NCBI GenBank assembly: GCA_964465945.1 | Contig: CAYXMM010000007.1 | Coordinates: forward strand, 60,264 to 124,263 | Length of the DNA: 64,000 nt | Direction of reading: 5' to 3' | Source: JAJRPT01 sp964465945 | GTDB lineage: Bacteria > Bacteroidota > Ignavibacteria > Kapaibacteriales > UBA2268 | Shown: positions 46,666-55,533 of the stretch, in pieces | Layout: the number at the start of each line of letters is the position of its first letter | How positions within the stretch are numbered: position 1 is the first letter of the stretch | The notes under the pieces: model-generated | The model's database searches: none | What the model was told of the DNA's origin: nothing | What the model saw: only the letters and a program-made list of their open reading frames with translations | Made by a program: the position numbers and the translations under genes

Positions 46666-48644
46666 TCTTCCTCTATAAGTGTATATGTGTCATAAGTGGT
46701 TTCATCAGCATCATCAATAAATCTGCTATGCTTTGACAACACAAATCCACTCTCAGAATCAAAGATATTTGTAGGATATGTTATATAAAGATTATCTTTT
46801 GCCCTTGTTGAAGCAACATAAAATAACCTTCTTTCTTCCTCTAAACTATCCAACTTACTTGCAGATTTTGTAGTTGGAAATTTCCCATCTAAAGCCCAAA
46901 CAATAAAAACATATTTCCATTCCAATCCCTTTGCCGAATGAATTGTAGATAAAGTAATAAACTCATCATCATTACTTTCCCCTTCAATATCTTCAACAGA
47001 AGCAATTGCTGGCTCTATTGATAATTCAGTAATAAAATCGTCTAAACTATTATAGCGAGAAGCAATTTGTTTAAGTGTTTCTAAATCCTGTAATCTTTTG
47101 TTATCATTTTCATAATTTAATGTTAAGATAGGAGTATAATAGTTAATTACTTTATCAATTAAAATATCTAAATTACTTTGATAATTCTTTCTTAATTCAT
47201 TAATTAATCCAAAGAAAATAATCAAATCATCTTTTGATTTTAGTCGATTCGTTGAGCTAATATACTCAATTATATTGCTTTTTGAAATATGATATTGTTG
47301 CGAAATTTTATTGATTGTGGCATTTCCAATACCCGGAAACAATCTCAATATCCTATGAATAGAAACAATATCATTTTCATTATGAATAATTTTTAAATAA
47401 GCCAAAACATCTTTGATGTGAGCAGATTCTATAAATCTCATTCCTCCAAATTTTTTAAAAGGAATATTAGCTTTGTTTAATTCTATTTCTAAGTCAAAGG
47501 AATTAAAGTTTGAGCGATATAGGACCGCAATATCGCTTAAAGGTGTTCCATCTTCTCGAGTTTCTAAAATTTGCTGAACTAAAAATAAAGATTGCTGCCT
47601 TTCATTTTTAGTTGATAAAATTATTGGTTTCTCACCATTAGTTTTTGATGAAAATAAGTTCTTTTTATATGAAAAATTAGAATTATTAATAATTGAATTA
47701 GTAAAGTTGAGGATTGGAGTTGTACTTCTATAATTCTCTTCAATCTTATAAATTTGGCAATTTTCAAAACTCTTTGGAAAAAATAAAATATTTTGGTGTT
47801 CAGCACCTCTAAATGAATAAATTGACTGCGCATCATCGCCAACTATCATAATATTAGAATCTTGATTTGTTAACATTAAAATTAATTCGTGTTGTAACCT
47901 ATTGCTATCTTGATACTCATCAACCAGAATATAATTAATCGAATTTACAATTCTTTCTCTAATATTTCTGTTTGTTTTTAATATATTATACAAATTTAAT
48001 AATAAATCGTCATAATCTAATAACCTTGAATTCTGTTTAAATTCTGAATATAATTTATTTATATTTTCAATATCATTAATTTCATTAATAAAATATGCAA
48101 ACTCTGATTCTACAATACTTTTGATAGATTCTTGTTTATTAATTGCCATCGATATTATTTTTAAAATAACCGACTTTTGTGGAAATCTTTTTGTTTTAAA
48201 ATTGCTATTTGAAGTATAATTTGAACGAATTAAACTTATAATATCTTCTGAATCGCTTTGGTCAATTATATTAAAGTTACTGAAATTTAACTCATTTGCA
48301 AATTTTCGAAGAATACTTAAAGCAAAAGAATGATATGTTCCTGAATTAATTTTATTACATCTACCATCTAATAAAGTTGCCGCCCTACGTTTCATTTCTT
48401 CTGCTGCTTTTCGAGTGAAAGTAAGTAACAGAATACTTGAAGGGTCAATTCCTTCTTCTATTAGCCGAGCAACTCTATAAACAACTACACGAGTTTTCCC
48501 AGTGCCAGCTCCTGCAATAACTAATGCTGCACCCTTATTGTGCATAACAGCATTGTATTGACTTTCATTTAGGTCGTTTTTATAATCAATCTGAAAAGTT
48601 TTCTGTTCAGTTATTTTTTTAAGAATTAGTTTCTTCAATTTCAA
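46662..48644 (-). CDS. UvrD/Rep-type superfamily I DNA helicase
   Basis: 660-residue ATP-dependent 3'-5' helicase in repair or replication restart. Walker A GAGTGKTRVVV; Ia LLLTFTRKAAEEMKRRA; Walker B LVDEYQDSN; motif III GDDAQSIYSFRGA; IV NYRST; V STIHSAKGLEW; VI VASTRA. Order and length match PcrA/UvrD/Rep; the C-terminus is short. Lies in an operon with a TPR protein and surface-sugar genes, overlapping both neighbours by 4 nt. Which paralogue it is cannot be told by reading. Confidence 0.95.
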   Translation of the reverse strand: MKLKKLILKKITEQKTFQIDYKNDLNESQYNAVMHNKGAALVIAGAGTGKTRVVVYRVARLIEEGIDPSSILLLTFTRKAAEEMKRRAATLLDGRCNKINSGTYHSFALSILRKFANELNFSNFNIIDQSDSEDIISLIRSNYTSNSNFKTKRFPQKSVILKIISMAINKQESIKSIVESEFAYFINEINDIENINKLYSEFKQNSRLLDYDDLLLNLYNILKTNRNIRERIVNSINYILVDEYQDSNRLQHELILMLTNQDSNIMIVGDDAQSIYSFRGAEHQNILFFPKSFENCQIYKIEENYRSTTPILNFTNSIINNSNFSYKKNLFSSKTNGEKPIILSTKNERQQSLFLVQQILETREDGTPLSDIAVLYRSNFNSFDLEIELNKANIPFKKFGGMRFIESAHIKDVLAYLKIIHNENDIVSIHRILRLFPGIGNATINKISQQYHISKSNIIEYISSTNRLKSKDDLIIFFGLINELRKNYQSNLDILIDKVINYYTPILTLNYENDNKRLQDLETLKQIASRYNSLDDFITELSIEPAIASVEDIEGESNDDEFITLSTIHSAKGLEWKYVFIVWALDGKFPTTKSASKLDSLEEERRLFYVASTRAKDNLYITYPTNIFDSESGFVLSKHSRFIDDADETTYDTYTLIEEE

Positions 48645-49699
48645 GGTCTATATTTTTGAGAAAAATACTTATTCTCATCTGTTACTGTTAATAAATTTCT
48701 TTGTTGCCAATTAACTAATTTTATAATTTTATCTCTATTCTTTTGAGCATAATTTTTTATTTCATCTATATTTCCAGCACTAAGCAACATATAATTATAG
48801 GTTTCAAGAAGACCAAGTTTATTTAACTCAATTTGGTATTCAAAAACTAAGTTTGGATAAAAAGTATTTGTATTTTGTTCAATCCAAATTTTTAGAAATT
48901 CTTCACGGAAACGACTTATCATTTCAATAGAAATATCGCCTTTAGTATTTATTTTCTTTAAAGCAGCTTTTGCTGTTTCTTGATATTTGAATAGAAAAGG
49001 ATATTCGCTTGCTTCTTCTATTGAAAAATCTTTATAAAATTTTGTAAACTCTAAATCTCCATTTAATTGATAAGTATTAATAACATTTTCATAAATATCA
49101 TAAAGTATTCCGCTTAACTCTTGTTTCTTACTATCGTCATTTGAAATATTCATAAAAATTTCGCCATAAAGCAAGCTTACAACCTTAAAATCAGTACTCT
49201 TGTAAAACTTAGTTAATTGAAAGTAATTTCTATCGTAAGTTGGGTTCATATAAATTCCTTTCTCCCATAAATCAGATGCTTCAACTCTTTCTTGCATTCC
49301 AAGTTTTGTAATACCTAATTCGTAATACAAACTCCCAGCATTTGGATATTTATAAAGCCCTTCATTTAATATATTCACCGACTTTGTTTTTTCACCTGCA
49401 AAGTCGTAACAAGAACCCAAAAGTTGATAATATTCAACTCTTGCATTGGGTTTTCTCATCAAGTCTTCTAAAATATGAATTGCTTCTGTAAAGCCTTTTT
49501 GTTTGTAATAGATTACAGCACGTTCATAATAGAACATATCATTATTTGTCAATTTATAAACAGAATCTAAATATTGATGAGCTTTTTCAAATTCCCTTTC
49601 ATTAATTAACTCCATTGCACTATTATAATACTGTTCTATTTCATCAGAAAAACAACTTGAATAAAGCATAAAAAAGATAAAAAATATCATAATCTTCAT
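48641..49699 (-). CDS. TPR-repeat secreted protein
   Basis: 352 residues with a signal peptide (MKIMIFFIFFMLYSSCFS; SCFS could be mistaken for a lipobox but lacks the usual Leu/Ala/Gly context). Several TPR-like helical pairs: YYNSAMELINEREFEKAHQY, FYYERAVIYYKQKGFTEA, VEYYQLLGSCYDFAGEKT, AGSLYYELGITKLGMQER. The second half is less regular. First gene of the minus-strand run and 4-nt overlap with the helicase. No specific function known. Confidence 0.8.
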   Translation of the reverse strand: MKIMIFFIFFMLYSSCFSDEIEQYYNSAMELINEREFEKAHQYLDSVYKLTNNDMFYYERAVIYYKQKGFTEAIHILEDLMRKPNARVEYYQLLGSCYDFAGEKTKSVNILNEGLYKYPNAGSLYYELGITKLGMQERVEASDLWEKGIYMNPTYDRNYFQLTKFYKSTDFKVVSLLYGEIFMNISNDDSKKQELSGILYDIYENVINTYQLNGDLEFTKFYKDFSIEEASEYPFLFKYQETAKAALKKINTKGDISIEMISRFREEFLKIWIEQNTNTFYPNLVFEYQIELNKLGLLETYNYMLLSAGNIDEIKNYAQKNRDKIIKLVNWQQRNLLTVTDENKYFSQKYRP

Positions 49700-49780
49700 A
49701 AAATTCTTCCAAAATACATTTATTATTATACAAATACGTCTAAAACACTAAAACGATTTCAAATAACCATTTATTTTTTT

Positions 49781-49788
49781 TAGTTTTG
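49781..49788 (+). promoter_or_regulatory. -7 box for serA
   Basis: TAGTTTTG, exact TAnnTTTG, 31 nt before the serA ATG. Confidence 0.5.
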
Positions 49789-49819
49789 TTAACTTTTAAA
49801 CACAATTTAAGGTAAATTT

Positions 49820-50725
49820 ATGAAAGTATTGATAAATGACGGAATTGCCCCGGAAGGTGAGAAGATTTTAGTAGACGCAGGTCTCGAAGTTCATAATATC
49901 AAAATCCCTCAAGAGGAATTGTCTTCCAGAATTACTGAGTATGATGCAATCATTGTTAGGTCAGCAACTGAGGTAAGAAAAGATGTTATTGATGCAGGAA
50001 ATTTAAAAGTAATTGCAAGAAGCGGGGTTGGACTTGATAATATTGATGTAGATTATGCTAAAGGGAAAGGAATTAAAGTTGTTAACACCCCAGCAGCTTC
50101 ATCTATTTCAGTCGCAGAACTAGCTATTGGCCATTTATTTGCTATTAATAGATTCTTAAACACATCGACAACAATGATGAAAGATGGTAAATGGCCTAAA
50201 AAAGAATTTTCAGCTGGAAGAGAAGCAACAGGTAAAACAATGGGTATTATTGGCTTTGGAACGATAGGTAAAGAGACAGCAAAAAGAGCTAAAGGGTTAA
50301 TGATGAACGTTGTTGCTTTTAATCGTTCACCAAAAGAAAATGATTTAGGTGTCAAAATGGTTTCATTTGATGAACTTTTAGCAACTTCTGACGTTATTTC
50401 ATTACACGTGCCATTTAATAAATCAGCAGGTGCTTTAATCACAGCAAAAGAATTTGATAAAATGAAAGATGGAGTAATTTTGATTAACTGTGCAAGAGGT
50501 GGAGTTGTAGATGAGAAAGATTTATTGAATGCTTTAAATTCTGGTAAAGTCGCAGGTGCGGGGATAGACGTTTTTGCTAACGAACCATGCACTGAAAATC
50601 AAGCAGAGTTAATCAAGCATCCAAATGTTAGTGTTACCCCTCATATTGGTGCTTCAACTGATGAAGCTCAACTAAGAGTAAGCACTGAAATTGCTGATAA
50701 CGTTATCAATGCACTTAAGAATTAA
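49820..50725 (+). CDS. serA: D-3-phosphoglycerate dehydrogenase (short form)
   Basis: First step of serine synthesis: NAD-dependent oxidation of 3-phosphoglycerate to 3-phosphohydroxypyruvate. 301 residues, so it lacks the C-terminal ACT domain and is probably not inhibited by serine in the E. coli manner; short forms are common in Bacteroidota. NAD site GIIGFGTIGKETAKRA; catalytic Arg in CARGGVVDEKDLL; catalytic His in TPHIGASTDEAQ; VRSATEVRKDVIDAG at the start. serC lies 4.8 kb downstream. A related 2-hydroxyacid dehydrogenase remains possible but is less likely. Confidence 0.92.
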   Translation: MKVLINDGIAPEGEKILVDAGLEVHNIKIPQEELSSRITEYDAIIVRSATEVRKDVIDAGNLKVIARSGVGLDNIDVDYAKGKGIKVVNTPAASSISVAELAIGHLFAINRFLNTSTTMMKDGKWPKKEFSAGREATGKTMGIIGFGTIGKETAKRAKGLMMNVVAFNRSPKENDLGVKMVSFDELLATSDVISLHVPFNKSAGALITAKEFDKMKDGVILINCARGGVVDEKDLLNALNSGKVAGAGIDVFANEPCTENQAELIKHPNVSVTPHIGASTDEAQLRVSTEIADNVINALKN

Positions 50726-50742
50726 TAAATTATATTTAATGA

Positions 50743-51459
50743 ATGAAATCAATTATAGTTATACCAACTTATAATGAAAAAGAAAATATTCTCCGACTTA
50801 TTGAGAAAATACACTCAATAGTCGGAGATATTCATATTTTAGTTGTAGATGACAACTCACCAGATGGAACTGGGCAAATTGTTAAAAATCTTAAAGAAAA
50901 AGACAATAGGATTCATCTTATTCAAAGAGAGGGGAAGCAAGGGCTTGGTACGGCTTATTGCAAAGGATTTGAATATTGTTTAGAAAATAACTTCGACTAT
51001 ATTTTTGAAATGGACGCAGATTTTTCTCATGACCCAAATGAAATACCAAACTTTCTAAAAGCAATTGAAAGCAATGACTTAATTTTAGGTTCAAGATATA
51101 TCAAAGGTGTTAATGTGATTAACTGGCCCCTTAAACGACTTTTACTTAGTTACTTCGCAAATATGTACACAAGGTTTGTTACTGGAATGGATGTTAAAGA
51201 TGCCACTGGTGGCTTCAAATGCTTTCGTGCATCATTGCTTAAAAAGATAGACTTAGCCTCTGTTAAAACAAATGGCTATGGCTTCCAAATTGAAATGACT
51301 TATCGAATATGGAAACTAAAAGGTAGAATTAAAGAAATTCCTATTATTTTTGTTGATAGAGTTGAAGGAGTTTCTAAAATGAATAAAAAGATTATTTGGG
51401 AAGCAGTCTTTCTTGTTTGGAAATTAAAACTTGGAATTGTAAAATTAAAAACTCGTTAA
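50743..51459 (+). CDS. Polyprenol-phosphate mannose synthase-like GT2
   Basis: 238-residue soluble GT2 (DPM1 type) that moves a sugar from GDP- or UDP-sugar to polyprenyl phosphate. IPTYNEKENILRLIEKI, VDDNSPDGTGQI, EMDADFSHDPNEIP (metal-binding DAD), LGSRYIKGVNVINWP and GGFKCFRASLLKKIDL are all classic. It has no C-terminal membrane helices, so it needs a membrane partner or lipid association. The ATG at 50739 is out of frame; 50743 is correct. TTG of the next gene follows the stop directly. Confidence 0.92.
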   Translation: MKSIIVIPTYNEKENILRLIEKIHSIVGDIHILVVDDNSPDGTGQIVKNLKEKDNRIHLIQREGKQGLGTAYCKGFEYCLENNFDYIFEMDADFSHDPNEIPNFLKAIESNDLILGSRYIKGVNVINWPLKRLLLSYFANMYTRFVTGMDVKDATGGFKCFRASLLKKIDLASVKTNGYGFQIEMTYRIWKLKGRIKEIPIIFVDRVEGVSKMNKKIIWEAVFLVWKLKLGIVKLKTR

Positions 51460-53310
51460 TTGAAACAAAAAATAGATATATCTATTGTTATTGTCAATTA
51501 TAACGTTAAGGATTTCCTTAATGATTGTATTCAATCTATTTATAAGTCGATATTTAAAGGAAATTATGAAATTATCGTTGTAGATAACAACTCAAGCGAT
51601 GATTCAATAAAAGAGTTATCCACAATTTTTCCACATATTAACTTTATTCCGCTTGAAGAGAATCTTGGTTTCAGTAAAGCTAATAATATTGGTTTTAAAG
51701 AAGCAAAAGGAGAATTTGTATTAATTCTAAACCCAGATACAATACTTAACTCTGATACTTTACAAAAAACTTATGATTTCTTTAACTCAAAAAGCGATAT
51801 TGGAGCTGTTGGTTGTAAAGTATTAAATAACGATTTGAGCTTTCAACTCGCTTGTCGCAGGTCATTTCCAACTCCATGGAATTCTTTTTGCAAATTATTT
51901 GGCTTTCAAAACTTATTTCCAAATTCTAAATTTTTTGCATCATATAACTTAATTTATTTAGATGAAAATAAAACTTATGAAGTAGATGCATTAATAGGAG
52001 CATTTATTTTCACTAAGAAAAGCATATTAGAAGAAATTAATGGATTTGATGAATCTTACTTTATGTATGGTGAAGATTTAGACTTATGTTATAAAATTAA
52101 AAAGAATAAAAATAAAATATATTATTTTCATGAAACATCAATAATTCATTTTAAAGGGGAAAGCACAAGAAGAAGTAATTTGAACGAAGTGAAACATTTT
52201 TATAATGCAATGCAAATTTTTGTTTCCAAACACTATGCTCATTCATTTACTTTTCTAAGCTTATTACGTGTCGGAATTAAAATAAGAGAAATTATCACAT
52301 ATTTTATGAAGTACAAATTAGATATTTTGCTTGTAATTTTAGACTTATTTATAATTTCAATTATTTTTCCAATAGCAAACAAATTAAGATTTGGCAATTT
52401 TGGCGGTTATCCTGTTGAAAACTATTTTATATACTTATACATAGTCTCAATTTTTGGAATATTTGCACAATTTATATCAGGAAATTATTTTGAAAAAGAT
52501 AATAGTATTCGAAAAGGATTAATAGCAGGAATAATAACACTTCTTGGAGCGGGGTTTTTCCTATATACTTTGCGAGGTCTTGACCTTAGTCGTATTGTAT
52601 TATTTATAACATCTATGAGCTTTGGTATTTTAAGCTTCTTACTTAGAAAATTATTTTTCTTTAAAGTAGCTTTAAAAAGTAGCAACTATTTAATTTATGG
52701 AGATAAAAAACTAAGAAATGAAATTTATAATGAATTGATATTAAAAAAACTAAATGTAAAAATTGCAAATAATGAAAACCAAATATATAGTATATTAAAA
52801 GAGAATATAAGCTATAATATAATTCTTTGTGATAACTCCGATTTAATTGAATTTAAAGAAAAGGTATCACAATACACAGATAGTATAAATTCTATAATTA
52901 ATATATCTGATTTTAAGGATTTTCAATTCAAACATTCTATTTCAAATACACTGAGTAATTATACATTTAATAAATCAAAATTAGACTTATTAAGAGTAAA
53001 ATTTATTAAGAGAATTATAGATATATTTTTTGCATTATGCACATTAACTTTTGGTTTATTATTTATTATTTCCAATAAAACTAAAATAAAAAACGTTTTA
53101 CAAGTTTTAAAAGGTGAGAAAACTCTTGTCGGTTTAAAAGAAACAAACAAAAAATTAAAGTATAAAATAGGAATATTCAGTTTAGCAGAATTAGATAATT
53201 CGCAGTTAGAAGAAAATATTTCTGAATTAAATAAATACTATATTAGTAATTATTCATTAACTTTGGATTTTGATATTTTCATAAAATCAATTTTCAATAA
53301 AAATAGGTGA
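51460..53310 (+). CDS. GT2 glycosyltransferase fused to a degenerate polyprenyl-phosphate sugar transferase
   Basis: 616 residues, TTG start right after the previous stop. Residues 1-265: GT2 (WbbL/rhamnosyltransferase-like) with VDNNSSDDSIKEL, LNPDT, and GEDLDLCYKI. Residues about 285-405: four membrane helices. About 410-500: a soluble nucleotide/CoA-binding-like region. About 515-616: a trace of the bacterial sugar-transferase domain (PF02397): KRIIDIFFALCTLTFGLLF, VLKGEKTLVGLKE, KIGIFSLAE and NYSLTLDFDIFIKSIF line up with the usual start, LKGDMSLVGPRP, KPGITGLAQ and WSLxxDxxILxKT. The Arg/Asp/Glu catalytic core between them is missing. It looks like an enzyme joined to a WcaJ-type membrane scaffold that no longer catalyses. 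Confidence 0.75.
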   Translation: MKQKIDISIVIVNYNVKDFLNDCIQSIYKSIFKGNYEIIVVDNNSSDDSIKELSTIFPHINFIPLEENLGFSKANNIGFKEAKGEFVLILNPDTILNSDTLQKTYDFFNSKSDIGAVGCKVLNNDLSFQLACRRSFPTPWNSFCKLFGFQNLFPNSKFFASYNLIYLDENKTYEVDALIGAFIFTKKSILEEINGFDESYFMYGEDLDLCYKIKKNKNKIYYFHETSIIHFKGESTRRSNLNEVKHFYNAMQIFVSKHYAHSFTFLSLLRVGIKIREIITYFMKYKLDILLVILDLFIISIIFPIANKLRFGNFGGYPVENYFIYLYIVSIFGIFAQFISGNYFEKDNSIRKGLIAGIITLLGAGFFLYTLRGLDLSRIVLFITSMSFGILSFLLRKLFFFKVALKSSNYLIYGDKKLRNEIYNELILKKLNVKIANNENQIYSILKENISYNIILCDNSDLIEFKEKVSQYTDSINSIINISDFKDFQFKHSISNTLSNYTFNKSKLDLLRVKFIKRIIDIFFALCTLTFGLLFIISNKTKIKNVLQVLKGEKTLVGLKETNKKLKYKIGIFSLAELDNSQLEENISELNKYYISNYSLTLDFDIFIKSIFNKNR

Positions 53311-53313
53311 AAT

Positions 53314-54264
53314 GTGGCTGGCTTGATATTAGACTTTGAAAAACCAATAATAGAACTTGAAAGCAAAATAAATGAAATGCGCCTAATGAGTGAAGAACTT
53401 GACTTAGGCGAACAAATTACAATTCTAGAAAGCAAAGTTGAAGATTTAAAACTTCAAGTTTATAAAAATTTAACTAGATGGCAAAGAGTTCAAATCGCTC
53501 GTCATCCAGAAAGACCAATAACTTCAAACTACATCGAAAATTGTTTTGATGATTTTATTGAGCTTCATGGCGACAGAAAGTTCAAAAACGATCCTGCTAT
53601 CATCGGTGGTATGGCAACATTTGAAGGGCAACCCGTAATGGTGGTAGGACATCAAAAAGGGAGAGACACAAAGTCGAACCTTTATAGAAATTTTGGAATG
53701 CCAAATCCAGAAGGTTATCGCAAAGCCCTTAGATTATTTAAAATGGCTGAAAAATTTAATAGACCTATTATTACATTTCTTGATACTCCAGGCGCTTACC
53801 CAGGAATTGAAGCCGAAGAAAGAGGACAAGCGCAAGCAATAGCAGATAATCTATTAGAAATGGCAAGATTAAAAGTTCCAATTATTGTAATTGTCATCGG
53901 TGAAGGTGCATCAGGAGGAGCAATTGGTATTGGTGTCGGCGATAGAATCTTGATGTTAGAAAACGCTTGGTATTCTGTAATTGCGCCTGAATCTTGCTCA
54001 TCAATACTTTGGAGAAGCTGGGATTATAAAGAACAAGCAGCAGAGGCATTAAAACTTACTGCACCAGATTTACAAGAAATTCACGTAATTGACGAAATAA
54101 TTGAAGAGCCAATCGGTGGTGCACATAAAAATCCTAACCTAATGTTTAAAATTTTGAAGACTGCAATTTCAAATGAACTTAAAAATTTAAAAAACTTTGA
54201 AATTGATAAATTAATTGAACAAAGGCACGAAAAATTCTTAAATATGGGATATTGGGAAGAGTAA
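53314..54264 (+). CDS. accA: Acetyl-CoA carboxylase carboxyltransferase subunit alpha
   Basis: Transfers the carboxyl group from biotin to acetyl-CoA to make malonyl-CoA for fatty acids. 316 residues. GTG start at 53314: the ATG at 53312 is out of frame. Start LDFEKPIIELESKINEM, then RWQRVQIARHPERP, ITFLDTPGAYPGIEAEERGQ, GEGASGGAIGIGVGDRILM and YSVIAPESCSSILWR. Lies 3 nt from the GT gene and 1 nt from the amidase, in one run. AccD is not adjacent. Confidence 0.97.
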   Translation: MAGLILDFEKPIIELESKINEMRLMSEELDLGEQITILESKVEDLKLQVYKNLTRWQRVQIARHPERPITSNYIENCFDDFIELHGDRKFKNDPAIIGGMATFEGQPVMVVGHQKGRDTKSNLYRNFGMPNPEGYRKALRLFKMAEKFNRPIITFLDTPGAYPGIEAEERGQAQAIADNLLEMARLKVPIIVIVIGEGASGGAIGIGVGDRILMLENAWYSVIAPESCSSILWRSWDYKEQAAEALKLTAPDLQEIHVIDEIIEEPIGGAHKNPNLMFKILKTAISNELKNLKNFEIDKLIEQRHEKFLNMGYWEE

Positions 54265-54265
54265 A

Positions 54266-55456
54266 TTGTTTATTTTGTTATTTTTACTTGCATCTATATT
54301 AAATCAATCTTCTTATGCGCAAGACTACTTACAAGTCAAAGCAAATAAAGGAGATGGGTTAATTAATTTATTCCAAAAATTTAACATTGAATATTCAGAT
54401 GCAAATATAGCATCATTTAAAGAAATTAATAAATTAACTTCTATATCATTACAATTAGATAAATCTTATTTTCTTCCTATTCAAATATTTAAGTTTAATG
54501 GTAAAAGTATTAGAACTTCAATTAATAATAATGATTATGATTATGCCTATGCAATTCAATTATATAATGAAGATCTAACTAAAAAGAAAATCAAAGAAAA
54601 AGATTTTCGAATAGACAAAGAAATTTGGATACCTGTTAATTTTAGCATTATTAAAGTAGATGATAATTCTAAATTATCGAAGAAAGAAGAAGTAAAAAAG
54701 CAAAAGAAAGTTGAAGATAAGCTATATCAATTACTTGGGAAAGGTAACGAAAAAGTCATTCCAATTGATTCTCGACTTGAAAAATGTGCTTTTTACCTAG
54801 TCTCAGGACATGGCGGACCTGACCCCGGTGCCCAAGCCCAAAAAGATGGTTATACACTCTCAGAAGATGAATACGCTTATGATGTGATTCTTCGCTTAGG
54901 ACGCGAATTACTTAAACATGGCGCAGAAGTGTTTTTCATAGTTCAAGACCCAAACGATGGTATAAGAGACGACGTTTATTTGTCTAACTCCAAAGATGAG
55001 ATATATCATGGTGGTGGCAAAATCGTAGTTGATCAAAGACAACGACTCAAAGATAGAAGTGATGTTGTAAATCGACTTTATAATTCTAATCCAGCAAATA
55101 AAAAACATCATCAAGCAATTTCTATTCATGTTGATTCAAGAATTTCTAACGAAAAGCAAATTGATATATTTTTCTATCATTCTGCTAACTCAAGTGAAGG
55201 TGAAGTAATTGCAAATTCTCTTCTTACAACTATAAAATCTAAATACGAAGAATCCCAACCAGGAAGAGGATATGAAGGTTCTGTATCACACAGAAACCTT
55301 TATGTTTTAAGGCATTTTATGCCAGTAACAACCTTTATCGAACTCGGGAATATTCAAAACTTTCGGGACCAGCAACGTATATTAGTTGCAAATAATCGTC
55401 AAGCAATCGCAAATTGGCTTTGCGATGGACTAATCGAATACTATTCAAACAAGTAA
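54266..55456 (+). CDS. N-acetylmuramoyl-L-alanine amidase (Amidase_3)
   Basis: Zinc hydrolase that cuts the amide bond between muramic acid and the stem peptide during cell division or wall remodelling. 396 residues, TTG start one base after the accA stop; signal peptide-like LFILLFLLASILNQSSYAQ. The N-terminal half (20-170) is unassigned. The catalytic domain begins SGHGGPDPGAQAQ (H182), then RDDVYLSN, SIHVDSRI (H288) and IELGNIQNFRDQQRI (E359), the usual Amidase_3 zinc ligands and catalytic Glu. An insertion is seen around NSKDEIYHGGGK. Confidence 0.92.
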   Translation: MFILLFLLASILNQSSYAQDYLQVKANKGDGLINLFQKFNIEYSDANIASFKEINKLTSISLQLDKSYFLPIQIFKFNGKSIRTSINNNDYDYAYAIQLYNEDLTKKKIKEKDFRIDKEIWIPVNFSIIKVDDNSKLSKKEEVKKQKKVEDKLYQLLGKGNEKVIPIDSRLEKCAFYLVSGHGGPDPGAQAQKDGYTLSEDEYAYDVILRLGRELLKHGAEVFFIVQDPNDGIRDDVYLSNSKDEIYHGGGKIVVDQRQRLKDRSDVVNRLYNSNPANKKHHQAISIHVDSRISNEKQIDIFFYHSANSSEGEVIANSLLTTIKSKYEESQPGRGYEGSVSHRNLYVLRHFMPVTTFIELGNIQNFRDQQRILVANNRQAIANWLCDGLIEYYSNK

Positions 55457-55494
55457 TATTCTTATTATTATTTAATTATACCAAATATATTTAG

Positions 55495-55502
55495 TAATTT
55501 TG
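55495..55502 (+). promoter_or_regulatory. -7 box for serC
   Basis: TAATTTTG, exact TAnnTTTG, 31 nt before the ATG. Confidence 0.5.
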
Positions 55503-55533
55503 AAGATTAATAATTTCAAATTTTGGAAACATT

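Noticed and set aside
50053..50592. 179-aa minus-strand open frame
   Set aside because: Antisense to serA, which has all its motifs intact; no start signals.
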